Source: Deltaproteobacteria bacterium
GTDB taxonomy: Bacteria > Myxococcota_A > Polyangia > JAAYKL01
Reading direction: 5' to 3'
Assembly (NCBI GenBank): GCA_016936575.1
Contig: JAFGXQ010000192.1
Location: 1 to 55,927 of the forward strand
Length of the DNA stretch: 55,927 nucleotides
Shown: in pieces, positions 1 through 7,947 of the stretch
Position numbering within the stretch: the first letter of the stretch is position 1
Layout of the letters: each line of letters opens with the position of its first letter
Translations under genes and position numbers: made by a program
Notes under the pieces: generated by a model
What the model was told of the DNA's origin: nothing
Databases searched by the model: none
What the model saw: the letters and a program-made list of their open reading frames with translations, nothing else

Positions 1-46
1 CCGGGCGTAAAGCCCGGACCCGGCCGGGCGTAAAGCCCGGACCCTA
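1..46. repeat. Two tandem 23-bp units, each with a GC-rich hairpin
   Basis: Two copies of a 23-bp unit (1-23 and 24-46, nearly identical) each contain the perfect inverted repeat CCGGGC-GTAAA-GCCCGG (1-17 and 24-40). The window edge cuts the array, so it may be longer. No T-run directly follows the stems, so this looks more like a short REP-like or intergenic palindromic repeat than a classic intrinsic terminator. It could still protect or end the mRNA of the leftward operon, which stops at 160. Confidence 0.6.
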
Positions 47-159
47 CATTTTTGTTGCTGTCTCGGATACCTTGGAAAATGTGATAGATGATCAGTTCGA
101 GAATCGCCCCTACGAAGTTCGTCGTGATTTTGGATTGAAAGGGATTCTGACGGTTGCTC

Positions 160-891
160 CTACTCTTTGTAGAAGGAGATGTCGTCTATCCAGAAGTTGA
201 AGTCGCCGGCGCCGAAGCCGATATTGAGACCGAACAGGTTGGTTGTGTCCATTCCTTCCGGAACGACTTGACCATAGCCGCGTTGGGCGAATTTGCTGAA
301 CGGTAGTTTGATGAAACGCCATTCTTCGCCGAGCCCTACCGCAATGCCGAATCGGTCACATTTTTGGGAATCATCGTCCGTCACTTCGAGGCAGCTAGGG
401 GTATCATCTTCGCTATAGCGTTGACTACTCCATTCGTCGGTGTTGGTTTCGCTGACGCCGAAGAATATCACTCTTTGGTTGGACTCCGGTTCGACGCGGC
501 CCCAGAACGCGATGCCGTCATATTCGGAGGCGTCGGTGGGAAACATGAAGTTCAGTCCCATGGCGCCGCCGAAAATCGTGGTGCCTTCGGTGCGTATGTT
601 CAACGCGTACTTACTGACGCCGCATCGGCCACCTTCTATGAGCGTGGCTTCAGGCTCTCTTCCCGGCATGGGATCTACCGTTCCGGTCCCATCGGTGGAG
701 AGCCACCAGGTGGAGGCGATACCCAGTTCAAAGTCTTCGAGTTCTTTGTGCGTCAGCGCCTGGGACTCTCTACAGGGATCGATCATTTCGATTTGCTGCG
801 TGTCATCGATCTTGTCGCGGTCGCCGGTGGAAATGTTACAGGCGGAAGCCAAAAAGGCGATGCCGGTCAATATAAAAATCGAACTCTTCAT
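160..891 (-). CDS. Lipoprotein with CBM11/CIA30-like beta-sandwich domain
   Basis: Predicted outer-membrane lipoprotein of about 243 residues and last gene of the six-gene mannan operon. The signal peptide ends in the lipobox LASAC. The rest resembles a galactose-binding-like sandwich: an opening 'DFELG' segment, 'YDGIAFWGR', a 'CDRFG' motif, 'W-x-x-x-LPF' and a closing 'FWIDDISFY'. The same motif order recurs in the lipoproteins at 4437-5414 and 5411-6160, so the three are paralogues. The role is inferred as binding polysaccharide at the cell surface. I chose the ATG at 891, just after the preceding gene's TAA at 894-896; GTG codons at 903 and 900 are alternatives. The family name is from motif similarity only. 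Confidence 0.8.
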   Translation of the reverse strand: MKSSIFILTGIAFLASACNISTGDRDKIDDTQQIEMIDPCRESQALTHKELEDFELGIASTWWLSTDGTGTVDPMPGREPEATLIEGGRCGVSKYALNIRTEGTTIFGGAMGLNFMFPTDASEYDGIAFWGRVEPESNQRVIFFGVSETNTDEWSSQRYSEDDTPSCLEVTDDDSQKCDRFGIAVGLGEEWRFIKLPFSKFAQRGYGQVVPEGMDTTNLFGLNIGFGAGDFNFWIDDISFYKE

Positions 892-893
892 TT

Positions 894-2720
894 TTACCAC
901 CACATGCTGGCCGTGAGGCTGATTACGTGATCATCGGGAACAATCGTCAGGTCATCAGCCGGCGGATACCCTTCGCGAACGGCCACTTCGTTACCGGTGC
1001 GATAATGGGAATACTGCAGCGTCAATTGATCTCTGGAATTCCAATCGCTGTGGAAAATGAGACGTCCGGAAATGATTTCGTGGGTACGAGCGTCTTCTCC
1101 CAATTCTTGGAGTACCAGGTCGTAGCGAGCGCCCAAAGTAAACCATTTTGAAGTCACCCAGTTCAGCTCACCGCCCCATTTCAACTTATTTATCTGATTA
1201 AAATCAGCATCGTCGCTCTTCACGTGGGTGAATATTTCGAAAAGACTGATCATTAAATCCGGGGCATTGCCTTCAAACGCTGAGGGATGACGCAGAAGGT
1301 TGCCCAAGCTTAAGTCGTATTGCAACCCCCAGGAGGTGAGGGCGCCGTTACCGTCGCTGTCTGGGCCCAGGTATTCTTGCATGAGTCCTTTTCCGCCCGG
1401 GGCGTTCAACACCCGAACCACGTTGGAAACAGCCGCAGCGGATTCGGATTTGGTATAGGATATTCCTGTGTACAAATGGCCGAAACGAGCGAGGGTGAAA
1501 CGCAAGTCAGCAGCACCTACTGTAATAGAACCGTCGGGAGTGCTTTCCACAGATGAGCGGTCATCACGGGTGAATGCGCGGATGAAGTGCCCGCCCAGTT
1601 CCACTTTTTTGTTCAGATTGACGCCTGCATGACCGTGCATCGCATAACTGCTGCCCACTGTCGGGTCGGCAAAGCCGTTCCAACCGGCCGGCTCCACACC
1701 CACCGGCGCTTTTGCGAATTGTCCCTGATACCCCAATTCGGCAATCAACGTGGTTTTGGCGTTCAGCGCATACAGTGCGGTCCCGGTCAGACCGGTACCG
1801 GCGACGCGTGCGATGAGCGGCGTGTTGAAGCGACCCAGGTCGAATTCGCCCATGTTGCCGTAGCGGTTGGCAAATGCGCCCATGTTGAGCTGCAGTTTCA
1901 GGTTATCCGTCGGTACGCCGAGGAAGGTGATGTATGCGTCGTTAATACCGAGCATATCCGGTGGATTGAAATAGCCGTTGGCGCTGGTTACGGTTCTGGC
2001 GGCGATGGTTACGTTTGCGATAACCGTGTCATTACCATATGAGAAATTCAGCTGAGTCCAGGGGTTGGGTACCGTGGAGGTGTAGCTGAAGGTTTCATAT
2101 GCGCCGGGAACCCGCGGTGGCGCGTGAAAGACCATTTTCTTTTGATCAGCACCGGGATTTTCGCGCTCCCCAATACCGAAGCGAAGCGGAACATAAATCA
2201 TGCCGTGAAAATTAAACTGCCAGGCCGAGGTAGCGCCGGCGCCGTCGTCGAATTTCGGAGCCACGCCGCCGGGAAGCGTCGATATTTCGGGCACGCCAGG
2301 TGCGAGTCCCAGACCAACACCCTTTGAATCGCGTTTTTTCGCTTTGGGCGCCGCTTCTGACGCTTGCGTTTTGGGCTCGGTTTTCGCCTCGACTTTTCCT
2401 TTCGTCGACACCGGTGCGGCAGTAGCGCCGGCTGTTGGTTCTTTAGAGGGAGCAGCTTCTTCGGCCGGTTTAGCCACCTCATCCTCGGCGGACGCGCTTT
2501 CGGTCGCAGCGTCTTCAGTTTTCGCTTCTGATGCAGTGTCATCTGTAGCAGCTTCTGCGGCCGGGGCTTCCGTTGTCTCTTCAGTTGCGTTGGCGTCTGG
2601 TGCGGCTGTGGCCTCCGTTTCCGGAGTCGCGGTGGTATCTGCGTCTTGCGCCATCGCCGAGAAAGAAAGCGTGGCGAAAAGCAGTGCAACGATTACGGGA
2701 ATGGACAAACCATTTTTCAT
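894..2720 (-). CDS. Outer-membrane beta-barrel (porin-like) with long Ala/Thr/Glu-rich N-terminal segment
   Basis: About 608 residues. A Sec signal peptide (cleavage after SAMA) is followed by roughly 110 residues rich in Ala, Thr, Glu, Pro and Lys, probably a flexible periplasmic tether. Then comes a barrel-like region of alternating polar and aromatic residues, starting near 'FNFHGMIYVPLRFG' and ending in the aromatic pair WW, as expected for a C-terminal barrel-assembly signal. It is a paralogue of the next upstream gene (2763-4427), sharing 'NPWTQLNFSYGND' (paralogue 'TPWAQINFSYGNE') and the WW end. Likely role is passage of oligosaccharides across the outer membrane; the substrate is inferred from the operon. 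The start at 2720 has GGAAG eight bases upstream and begins directly with the signal peptide; an in-frame ATG at 2759 would add 13 non-hydrophobic residues. Confidence 0.85.
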   Translation of the reverse strand: MKNGLSIPVIVALLFATLSFSAMAQDADTTATPETEATAAPDANATEETTEAPAAEAATDDTASEAKTEDAATESASAEDEVAKPAEEAAPSKEPTAGATAAPVSTKGKVEAKTEPKTQASEAAPKAKKRDSKGVGLGLAPGVPEISTLPGGVAPKFDDGAGATSAWQFNFHGMIYVPLRFGIGERENPGADQKKMVFHAPPRVPGAYETFSYTSTVPNPWTQLNFSYGNDTVIANVTIAARTVTSANGYFNPPDMLGINDAYITFLGVPTDNLKLQLNMGAFANRYGNMGEFDLGRFNTPLIARVAGTGLTGTALYALNAKTTLIAELGYQGQFAKAPVGVEPAGWNGFADPTVGSSYAMHGHAGVNLNKKVELGGHFIRAFTRDDRSSVESTPDGSITVGAADLRFTLARFGHLYTGISYTKSESAAAVSNVVRVLNAPGGKGLMQEYLGPDSDGNGALTSWGLQYDLSLGNLLRHPSAFEGNAPDLMISLFEIFTHVKSDDADFNQINKLKWGGELNWVTSKWFTLGARYDLVLQELGEDARTHEIISGRLIFHSDWNSRDQLTLQYSHYRTGNEVAVREGYPPADDLTIVPDDHVISLTASMWW

Positions 2721-2762
2721 ATCAATATCTTCCTTGTTGTGGATAGTAATTAATTTCATGAC

Positions 2763-4427
2763 TTACCACCAAATTGTTCCGTATACCGCCACCATGTGGT
2801 GGTCGGGGTTTGTGGAGTTTGTACTGACCAAGCGATTGTCGCCTTGGACTTCAACATGTTTCGCTGTATTGTAGTAACTGTATTGCAACACAAGTGACTC
2901 CCGTGCTTTCCATCCTGAACGCAAAATCAATTTGGGAGAAAACACTTCGAAAGATTCATACTTGTCTTCGAAGTCGGGCATCACATGGTCAAAACGGAAT
3001 GCGCCCGCAACAAATTCTGAAAAGCTGTAGAACAGCTCTGTACCGTACTTCATCATGTTTTTGTTGTCGAAGTCGTCCGCGTCACTTTTGGTGTGCCCCA
3101 AAATGGTGAATACGTTCACCGTCAGGTCGGGGCCGACACCGTCAAAGTGCACAGGAGCGCGCAGCAACGTCCCTAGACTGATGCCGTATTGTAGACCGAA
3201 CAGCGTCAATGTTCCGTTTCCGTTGCTGGCATAGCCCCAGAAGTGTTCGTTGAAGTCTTTGCCGCTACCGGTATTTAGTACCTTTACGAGGTCAGTCAAT
3301 GAGTTGGTGTTCTCACCTTTTACATTGGATAGTCCCGTATACAAATAACCGAACTGCCTCATATCAATTCGCAAGTCGCCTGCGAGAATGCGGAGTGAGC
3401 CGTCTTTACGCTCCTGCGTTTCATTTTGGGGTGTATCCGGCCGATCCTGGAGGTCTTTGCGGTCATCGTTGCTGAAGCTGTAGATGAAGTGGACCGCCGG
3501 CGTAAAGTATTTCGCAAAGTGAACCGCCATATGCCCATGGCCGGCGAAGGTGGAACCTTGCATCGATTGGGCGTGCTCATTGGCGCCCTGCAACGGCATA
3601 TCCGCCTTGGCAAATTCTCCCTTGAAGCCGCCTTCAAAGATGACTTCCCAGTCTCCGACAAAGGGCAGCTCCAGTGTGCCGGTAATACCTGCACCATGAA
3701 TGTCACCGACGAGCGAGGTTCCATACGCCCCCTGATGATACTTGGACATAAAGCCGTAGCGGTCGGGGAAAACACCCGCATTGATTTTTAACGAAATAGG
3801 TGCCAGGTCCGGGGTGTAGGTAAGGAACACATCGGTAAAGAGCTGCTGGGCATTGCCCATGTATGTTCCGCCGGCCTCGTCACCCTCTGTGGTGCTCCAT
3901 GCACCGATCATTGCCGTGGCCTTCACAACCTCATTGCCGTAACTAAAATTAATCTGTGCCCACGGAGTGGGGACGGTGTTGGTGTGATCAAACCAGCCGA
4001 ATGAACCGCCGGCTACCACCGGATCCCCATGCAACGTAGTTTTTCCGTCGCTTGGGGATTCTCCGCTTCCCATGCGTAAGCAGGGTTGGATGTATCCGTG
4101 AAACTCGAATTTCGGCTCCCGTGATTTGGTGCGACTGCCGAATGCCGGCGCAGCGGCTCCCGCAGCGGTATTGGTGAAGGTCGGTGCGGCGGGTGAAAGC
4201 CCGATACCGGGAGTTGCTCGATATCCGGGAACATAACCGGGGTTTTCTTTCACATCGCCTTTGGCCGCCTGCTCTTGTTTTGCGATTTCTTTTTGCTTCT
4301 CCTCATACTCTTCGGGCATGGTGACGTATTTCATCACTTCTTCATCCGAGGGCGTTTCTTTCGCCTGTAGAGACGGGGCCGGCAGCACAGTCAGCAATAA
4401 ACAGGAAAGTAGTATCAATTTTTTCAC
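2763..4427 (-). CDS. Outer-membrane beta-barrel (porin-like), paralogue of the neighbouring barrel
   Basis: 554 residues, GTG start with AGGGGG five bases upstream. A signal peptide (cleavage near LQA-KE) is followed by a short charged region with Lys/Glu/Gln ('EEKQKEIAKQEQAAKG', possibly helical), a linker, and a barrel region from 'FEFHGYIQPCLRMGSGE' to the C-terminal 'YGTIWW'. The terminal tryptophans fit the outer-membrane insertion signal. It is collinear with the 894-2720 protein but lacks the long Ala/Thr/Glu tether. It lies nine bases after the preceding lipoprotein gene in the same operon. I infer an uptake channel for mannan fragments. No SusC-type plug, TonB box or FadL signature was recognised, so the transport mode may be passive. 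Confidence 0.85.
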   Translation of the reverse strand: MKKLILLSCLLLTVLPAPSLQAKETPSDEEVMKYVTMPEEYEEKQKEIAKQEQAAKGDVKENPGYVPGYRATPGIGLSPAAPTFTNTAAGAAAPAFGSRTKSREPKFEFHGYIQPCLRMGSGESPSDGKTTLHGDPVVAGGSFGWFDHTNTVPTPWAQINFSYGNEVVKATAMIGAWSTTEGDEAGGTYMGNAQQLFTDVFLTYTPDLAPISLKINAGVFPDRYGFMSKYHQGAYGTSLVGDIHGAGITGTLELPFVGDWEVIFEGGFKGEFAKADMPLQGANEHAQSMQGSTFAGHGHMAVHFAKYFTPAVHFIYSFSNDDRKDLQDRPDTPQNETQERKDGSLRILAGDLRIDMRQFGYLYTGLSNVKGENTNSLTDLVKVLNTGSGKDFNEHFWGYASNGNGTLTLFGLQYGISLGTLLRAPVHFDGVGPDLTVNVFTILGHTKSDADDFDNKNMMKYGTELFYSFSEFVAGAFRFDHVMPDFEDKYESFEVFSPKLILRSGWKARESLVLQYSYYNTAKHVEVQGDNRLVSTNSTNPDHHMVAVYGTIWW

Positions 4428-4436
4428 AATAACCCC

Positions 4437-5414
4437 CTAGTTCCCCTCAGTGTAAAACGCCACGTCGTCCAGCCACATGTCCCAGGTGCCGGGTAAGAAG
4501 AGGAAAGTGACGGAGTAGAGTGTTTGAGTATCCAGCGGGGGCACCTGGGCGCCCCAACCCGCTTGTCGCATATCTTCAAACGGCAGCTTGAAGAATTTCC
4601 AATCGGTACTTATCTGGACGAAACTGCCGTAGCGATCACAACCATCTTCGGGGTTGTCTAAAGTTTGATCATAAGTGCACACTGCAGTGTTGGTCTTTTC
4701 GCCGTCTTCATTTTTCGCGTTCGGCTCGGTGTATTGGTCTGCAACCTCGATGCGCATTACGCCGTGGCTGTGGTTGGCGCGGCGCGCCCAGAATGAGATG
4801 CCGTCGAACTGGGAGAAGTCTTGCGCGACGCCGAAAGAGGCTCCTAAGTTAGCGCCCCAATCCACAAGTCCCTGTGCAGTGAAGTGGATAGCGAACTTGC
4901 TGTCACATCGGGGCTCGGGAGAAATTTCCTCGGCCCATGGTGGCTTAGTGTTGTAATTCGGATTGGCCGAAGCGTCACATTGAATTCTGCATGACTCCAA
5001 TCGATTAATCAAAGACACTTCTCCCGGCGTCAGGGCTTCTTCGGTTTCAGTTGCGGTGTCTTCGTCATCCTCTGTGTCAAAGGTTACAGCTTCGGTTTCT
5101 GTCTCGGTGTCGATGTCGGTTTCGGTATCGCTGTTCAATTCGGCGCGGAGTTCTGCGAGGTCCTCCTCCAGTTTCTGACAGTCCTCGCAGACTTCATTGT
5201 TGGCGTACCAGTTGGCAGGTGCGGAACCGAATTCGAAATCCGCAAAAACGAATTGAGTAACATCGGCATCCTGGTCGCAACTGTAGGCGCGACTTCCCTC
5301 GTCAACCGGATGCACAAACGGTTCTTTTTCTTCCGGGCGATCTCCATCGTCGATGCAGCTCAGCATGCTGACAGCGACCATCGCATTGATGAATAATAGT
5401 ATGCGTCGATTCAC
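4437..5414 (-). CDS. Lipoprotein with acidic Glu/Asp/Thr linker and CBM11/CIA30-like domain
   Basis: 325 residues from a GTG at 5414 that overlaps the upstream stop codon (GTGA, four bases), suggesting translational coupling; AAAGGA lies upstream. The lipobox is SMLSC. The N-terminal half holds a Cys-containing segment ('CEDCQKLEEDLAEL', coiled-coil-like) and an acidic stretch of alternating Thr, Glu and Asp that is probably a flexible stalk. The C-terminal half carries the shared fold: 'FDGISFWAR', 'CDRYG', 'WKFFKLPFEDMRQAGWG' and 'MWLDDVAFY'. Paralogous to its two lipoprotein neighbours. The predicted role is surface binding of carbohydrate for the GH5 enzyme or the barrels. Function is inferred from fold resemblance and operon. 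Confidence 0.8.
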   Translation of the reverse strand: MNRRILLFINAMVAVSMLSCIDDGDRPEEKEPFVHPVDEGSRAYSCDQDADVTQFVFADFEFGSAPANWYANNEVCEDCQKLEEDLAELRAELNSDTETDIDTETETEAVTFDTEDDEDTATETEEALTPGEVSLINRLESCRIQCDASANPNYNTKPPWAEEISPEPRCDSKFAIHFTAQGLVDWGANLGASFGVAQDFSQFDGISFWARRANHSHGVMRIEVADQYTEPNAKNEDGEKTNTAVCTYDQTLDNPEDGCDRYGSFVQISTDWKFFKLPFEDMRQAGWGAQVPPLDTQTLYSVTFLFLPGTWDMWLDDVAFYTEGN

Positions 5415-6160
5415 TGTTCCGCATCCTTTGCACAGCCGACCAGCTCTACCTGGTCTACCCAAATATCATACGCTTCACCTGAAGTCGCGAAATGCCATTG
5501 AACTGCGAAAGTACCTTCCACATCCAATGAGGGCGCGCGGTCTCCCCATCCGTCCTGCTGCTTCATTTCAGAAAACGGAACCGTATAGCGCATCCATTGA
5601 TGCTGCAGATAAATATCTACGCCGAAGTCGTTGTAGCAATCGGAGCAGCGATCTCCCACCGGATCGGTGTTGCGGTCAGTGATTTTGAATCGAATTTTGC
5701 CCGGACCTTTGGCCCAGAAGCGAATGCCTTTGGCATTGGAAATATCGAACGGAGATTTCGGATTGGTGAAGTTGAACCCCATACCCGCATATACCGCGTC
5801 GCCTTCATCAGCCAGTTGGCCGTTTATGTGCGCAGCAAACTTGCTTTCATCGTTGTACCCGCCTTCGCTCATTTCGAAACGGCGTTTTTCCATTGTGGAT
5901 CCCCACGCATCCATAAAGGTGAACCAATAGCCGTCTCTGCCGTTCATATCGATGACTTGAGTGTTTCCGTCTTCTCCATCATCCAGCAATCCACCTTCGC
6001 AAGCGGGCAAATCAAATTCCTTGGCTGCTTTGGTTTCACCGTATTCCCATACCGGGCTGGTGATACACGCCGACAGAAAAAGAGGCAGCGCGCCGAGCAC
6101 TGCGATTTTCTGAACAAGGCGAGTGGTTTGGAATAGGGAACCATGTGTTCGATACTGCAT
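5411..6160 (-). CDS. Lipoprotein with CBM11/CIA30-like domain
   Basis: 249 residues from the ATG at 6160, preceded by GGAG at good spacing; longer in-frame starts up to 6256 have no such site and would bury the signal peptide. The lipobox is FLSAC. The mature part shows the trio's pattern in shortened form: 'AKGIRFWAKG', a 'CSDCYNDFG' cysteine pair, 'WMRYTVPFSEMKQQDGWG' and a closing 'IWVDQVELVGC'. It is the second gene of the operon, 64 bases after the GH5 gene, and overlaps the next gene by four bases. Likely a surface carbohydrate-binding or enzyme-docking lipoprotein; ligand not determinable from sequence. Confidence 0.8.
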   Translation of the reverse strand: MQYRTHGSLFQTTRLVQKIAVLGALPLFLSACITSPVWEYGETKAAKEFDLPACEGGLLDDGEDGNTQVIDMNGRDGYWFTFMDAWGSTMEKRRFEMSEGGYNDESKFAAHINGQLADEGDAVYAGMGFNFTNPKSPFDISNAKGIRFWAKGPGKIRFKITDRNTDPVGDRCSDCYNDFGVDIYLQHQWMRYTVPFSEMKQQDGWGDRAPSLDVEGTFAVQWHFATSGEAYDIWVDQVELVGCAKDAEQ

Positions 6161-6224
6161 ATTTTTCTCCAGATCTATACGGTTTACCGACTCGGTTTGA
6201 ACCATGCATATTTCTTTGTTCTTC

Positions 6225-7763
6225 TTATTCCGCATCGGATTGTTCTTTCTTGGCAACGCCGGCGTCTACCGACGGTTCTGTTTTGTTACTCGCTTCTGTT
6301 GCATTCTCGCTATTGGAATCGGTGGAATTCGTCGTTTCAGCCGCGGGGGCCGGGAGATTCCTGGGGGAGTAAACGCTGACAAAAGGTGATTTCTCCACGT
6401 CATCAGGCAGGTATGATTCCGCCATTATGCACGCAGGCGCATTGTCGGACATTTCATTGGCGTGCTTCACTATAAGGTCGCCGGTCGGAAAGTCCTTGTA
6501 CACGGTATATCCGTCATAGTCGGGGTACAGCGCTTTCAGGTAATCGTCATATCCGGCCAGCATCCAGTTCATGGCGCCGTGACCGCCCAGATTGCGGAAC
6601 ATTCCCAGCCAGTTTTCGTAGGCCATCCGGCGGCGTTCCCATCCCCATTTGATTTCTTTCATGTCCTCTTTGTCGCGCTTCACCATCGTGCCGTATTCCT
6701 CGAGCACGGTGGGTTTGCCCAGACGGTGAGCGATTTCCATATGTTCTTCAATCCACCGATGGGTGAACCTGAGTCCGGTCCCCCAGTTGTCGGGGTAGAG
6801 GTGAAAAGTGCAATAGTCGATATCTTTCACGGCACATAACGCTTCATGATCAACGCCGTCCTGAGCGCTGTACGCCCAATGGCTGAAATCACCATTGATA
6901 AATCCTTCATCACCGAATGCCACCATATGATTGGAATCGAGAGATTTGATATACGCCGACATTTCTTCGGTCCATCTCACCATGGTGGTGGTGTCCCATC
7001 CCTCGTGATTGTCAAAATCGGAACCGTTCATACATCGAAGCTCGTTTCCAAGCTCCCATGCAAAGATGGCCGGGTCATCCTTATAAACAACACCATCAAT
7101 GCTGTTGACACGGTGGAGTACATGGTAAATCCATTTTTTAAACGTGTCCTTCACCCGTTCATCAGTAAAGAATTGATAGTGATCGGTGAGCCCGTACCAG
7201 GTGAGGTATTGGTCCATGCCGCCGAATTCATGCCAATTATTGGTCAGTACATACACCAACTTGAGTCCGCGCTCGCGAGCACCGTGAATGAGGTAATCAA
7301 TTTTTTCGAATCCGAAGGGGCCGTCGTTGTATTTGGCTGTCTGGGTTTCCGGATCCCAGTATTGAAGATAAAACCCTTCTTTGGTGCCGTCCCCCGGAGG
7401 CCAGGGGTCCACCGCGGCAACAGAGCCGTCGAGGGAACCGCGATCCAGGTATCCCCAAAAACGAATGACGCCCAAATTCATTTCAACCGCTTTGTCGAGT
7501 ACGTCATCGATCATCACATCGCTTTTGAAATTCAAGTAGTAGTTGTTTGTCCCGGCGAAACAATACGGCTTCCCATCGAGCATAAAGGTGGCTACCGGTT
7601 CCTTGATGGGTTCAACTTCCACATAGTCATATGTGTCACGCATATCCATGTATTCGGGAGGCGGCGGTTCAGCAGGATAACGCAGTTTGAGACATCCGCC
7701 GGTAAAAAGCGAAAGTACCCACAGCGCCAGGATGAAAAAGTTGAAATTCACATTTTTTTTCAT
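6225..7763 (-). CDS. GH5-type endo-beta-mannanase lipoprotein
   Basis: 512 residues, first gene of the leftward operon, with AAGGG upstream of the ATG. The signal peptide ends at Cys24 (FTGGC, a slightly atypical lipobox). The catalytic barrel spans about 50-450. 'WELGNELRC' (Glu241 as predicted acid/base) resembles the 'ANEPRC' signature of GH5 subfamily 7 mannanases, 'VLEEYG' supplies the predicted nucleophile Glu356, and 'GVIRFWGY' and 'FHLYPDNWG' fit the same family. The last 45 residues are a low-complexity Ser/Thr/Glu/Asn tail. I infer hydrolysis of beta-1,4-mannan at the cell surface to oligosaccharides taken up by the barrels encoded downstream. GH5 is well supported; mannan as substrate is supported by the GH130 and GPH genes opposite but not proven. 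Confidence 0.85.
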   Translation of the reverse strand: MKKNVNFNFFILALWVLSLFTGGCLKLRYPAEPPPPEYMDMRDTYDYVEVEPIKEPVATFMLDGKPYCFAGTNNYYLNFKSDVMIDDVLDKAVEMNLGVIRFWGYLDRGSLDGSVAAVDPWPPGDGTKEGFYLQYWDPETQTAKYNDGPFGFEKIDYLIHGARERGLKLVYVLTNNWHEFGGMDQYLTWYGLTDHYQFFTDERVKDTFKKWIYHVLHRVNSIDGVVYKDDPAIFAWELGNELRCMNGSDFDNHEGWDTTTMVRWTEEMSAYIKSLDSNHMVAFGDEGFINGDFSHWAYSAQDGVDHEALCAVKDIDYCTFHLYPDNWGTGLRFTHRWIEEHMEIAHRLGKPTVLEEYGTMVKRDKEDMKEIKWGWERRRMAYENWLGMFRNLGGHGAMNWMLAGYDDYLKALYPDYDGYTVYKDFPTGDLIVKHANEMSDNAPACIMAESYLPDDVEKSPFVSVYSPRNLPAPAAETTNSTDSNSENATEASNKTEPSVDAGVAKKEQSDAE

Positions 7764-7947
7764 TCAGATAACCCTTTTTAATGAAAACACAGGCTGTCGT
7801 AGCTTACGTTTTGCTACGAGTAAATAATTCCATTTTGTACTCGCATTACTTAACCGTTTTAGTTATACAGACCCTATGAGAACCGAGTTATAAAGTCAAC
7901 GAGATTTTTCACTGGTTCGAAATGATGATGGACTTCGGAATAATGAT
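7764..7947. promoter_or_regulatory. Divergent promoter region of the mannan locus with inverted repeats
   Basis: This 184-bp gap separates the leftward GH5/barrel operon from the rightward symporter and phosphorylase. It contains a perfect 7-bp inverted repeat TCGTAGC (7797-7803) / GCTACGA (7813-7819), a second one CGAGTA (7817-7822) / TACTCG (7838-7843) partly overlapping it, and AACCGTTT (7852-7859), which fits the AAnCGnTT core of LacI-family operators. No regulator gene is adjacent. Operator function is inferred from symmetry and position only. Confidence 0.45.

Noticed and set aside
364..930. 188-residue plus-strand frame opposite the first lipoprotein gene
   Set aside because: No family resemblance or ribosome site, and it lies wholly opposite a lipoprotein gene with clear motifs.
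894..4427. The two barrels as SusC/TonB-dependent receptors
   Set aside because: At 550-610 residues they are too short and show no plug domain or TonB box.
6846..7781. 311-residue plus-strand frame opposite the GH5 gene
   Set aside because: It is the shadow of the mannanase, which has both catalytic motifs and a signal peptide.
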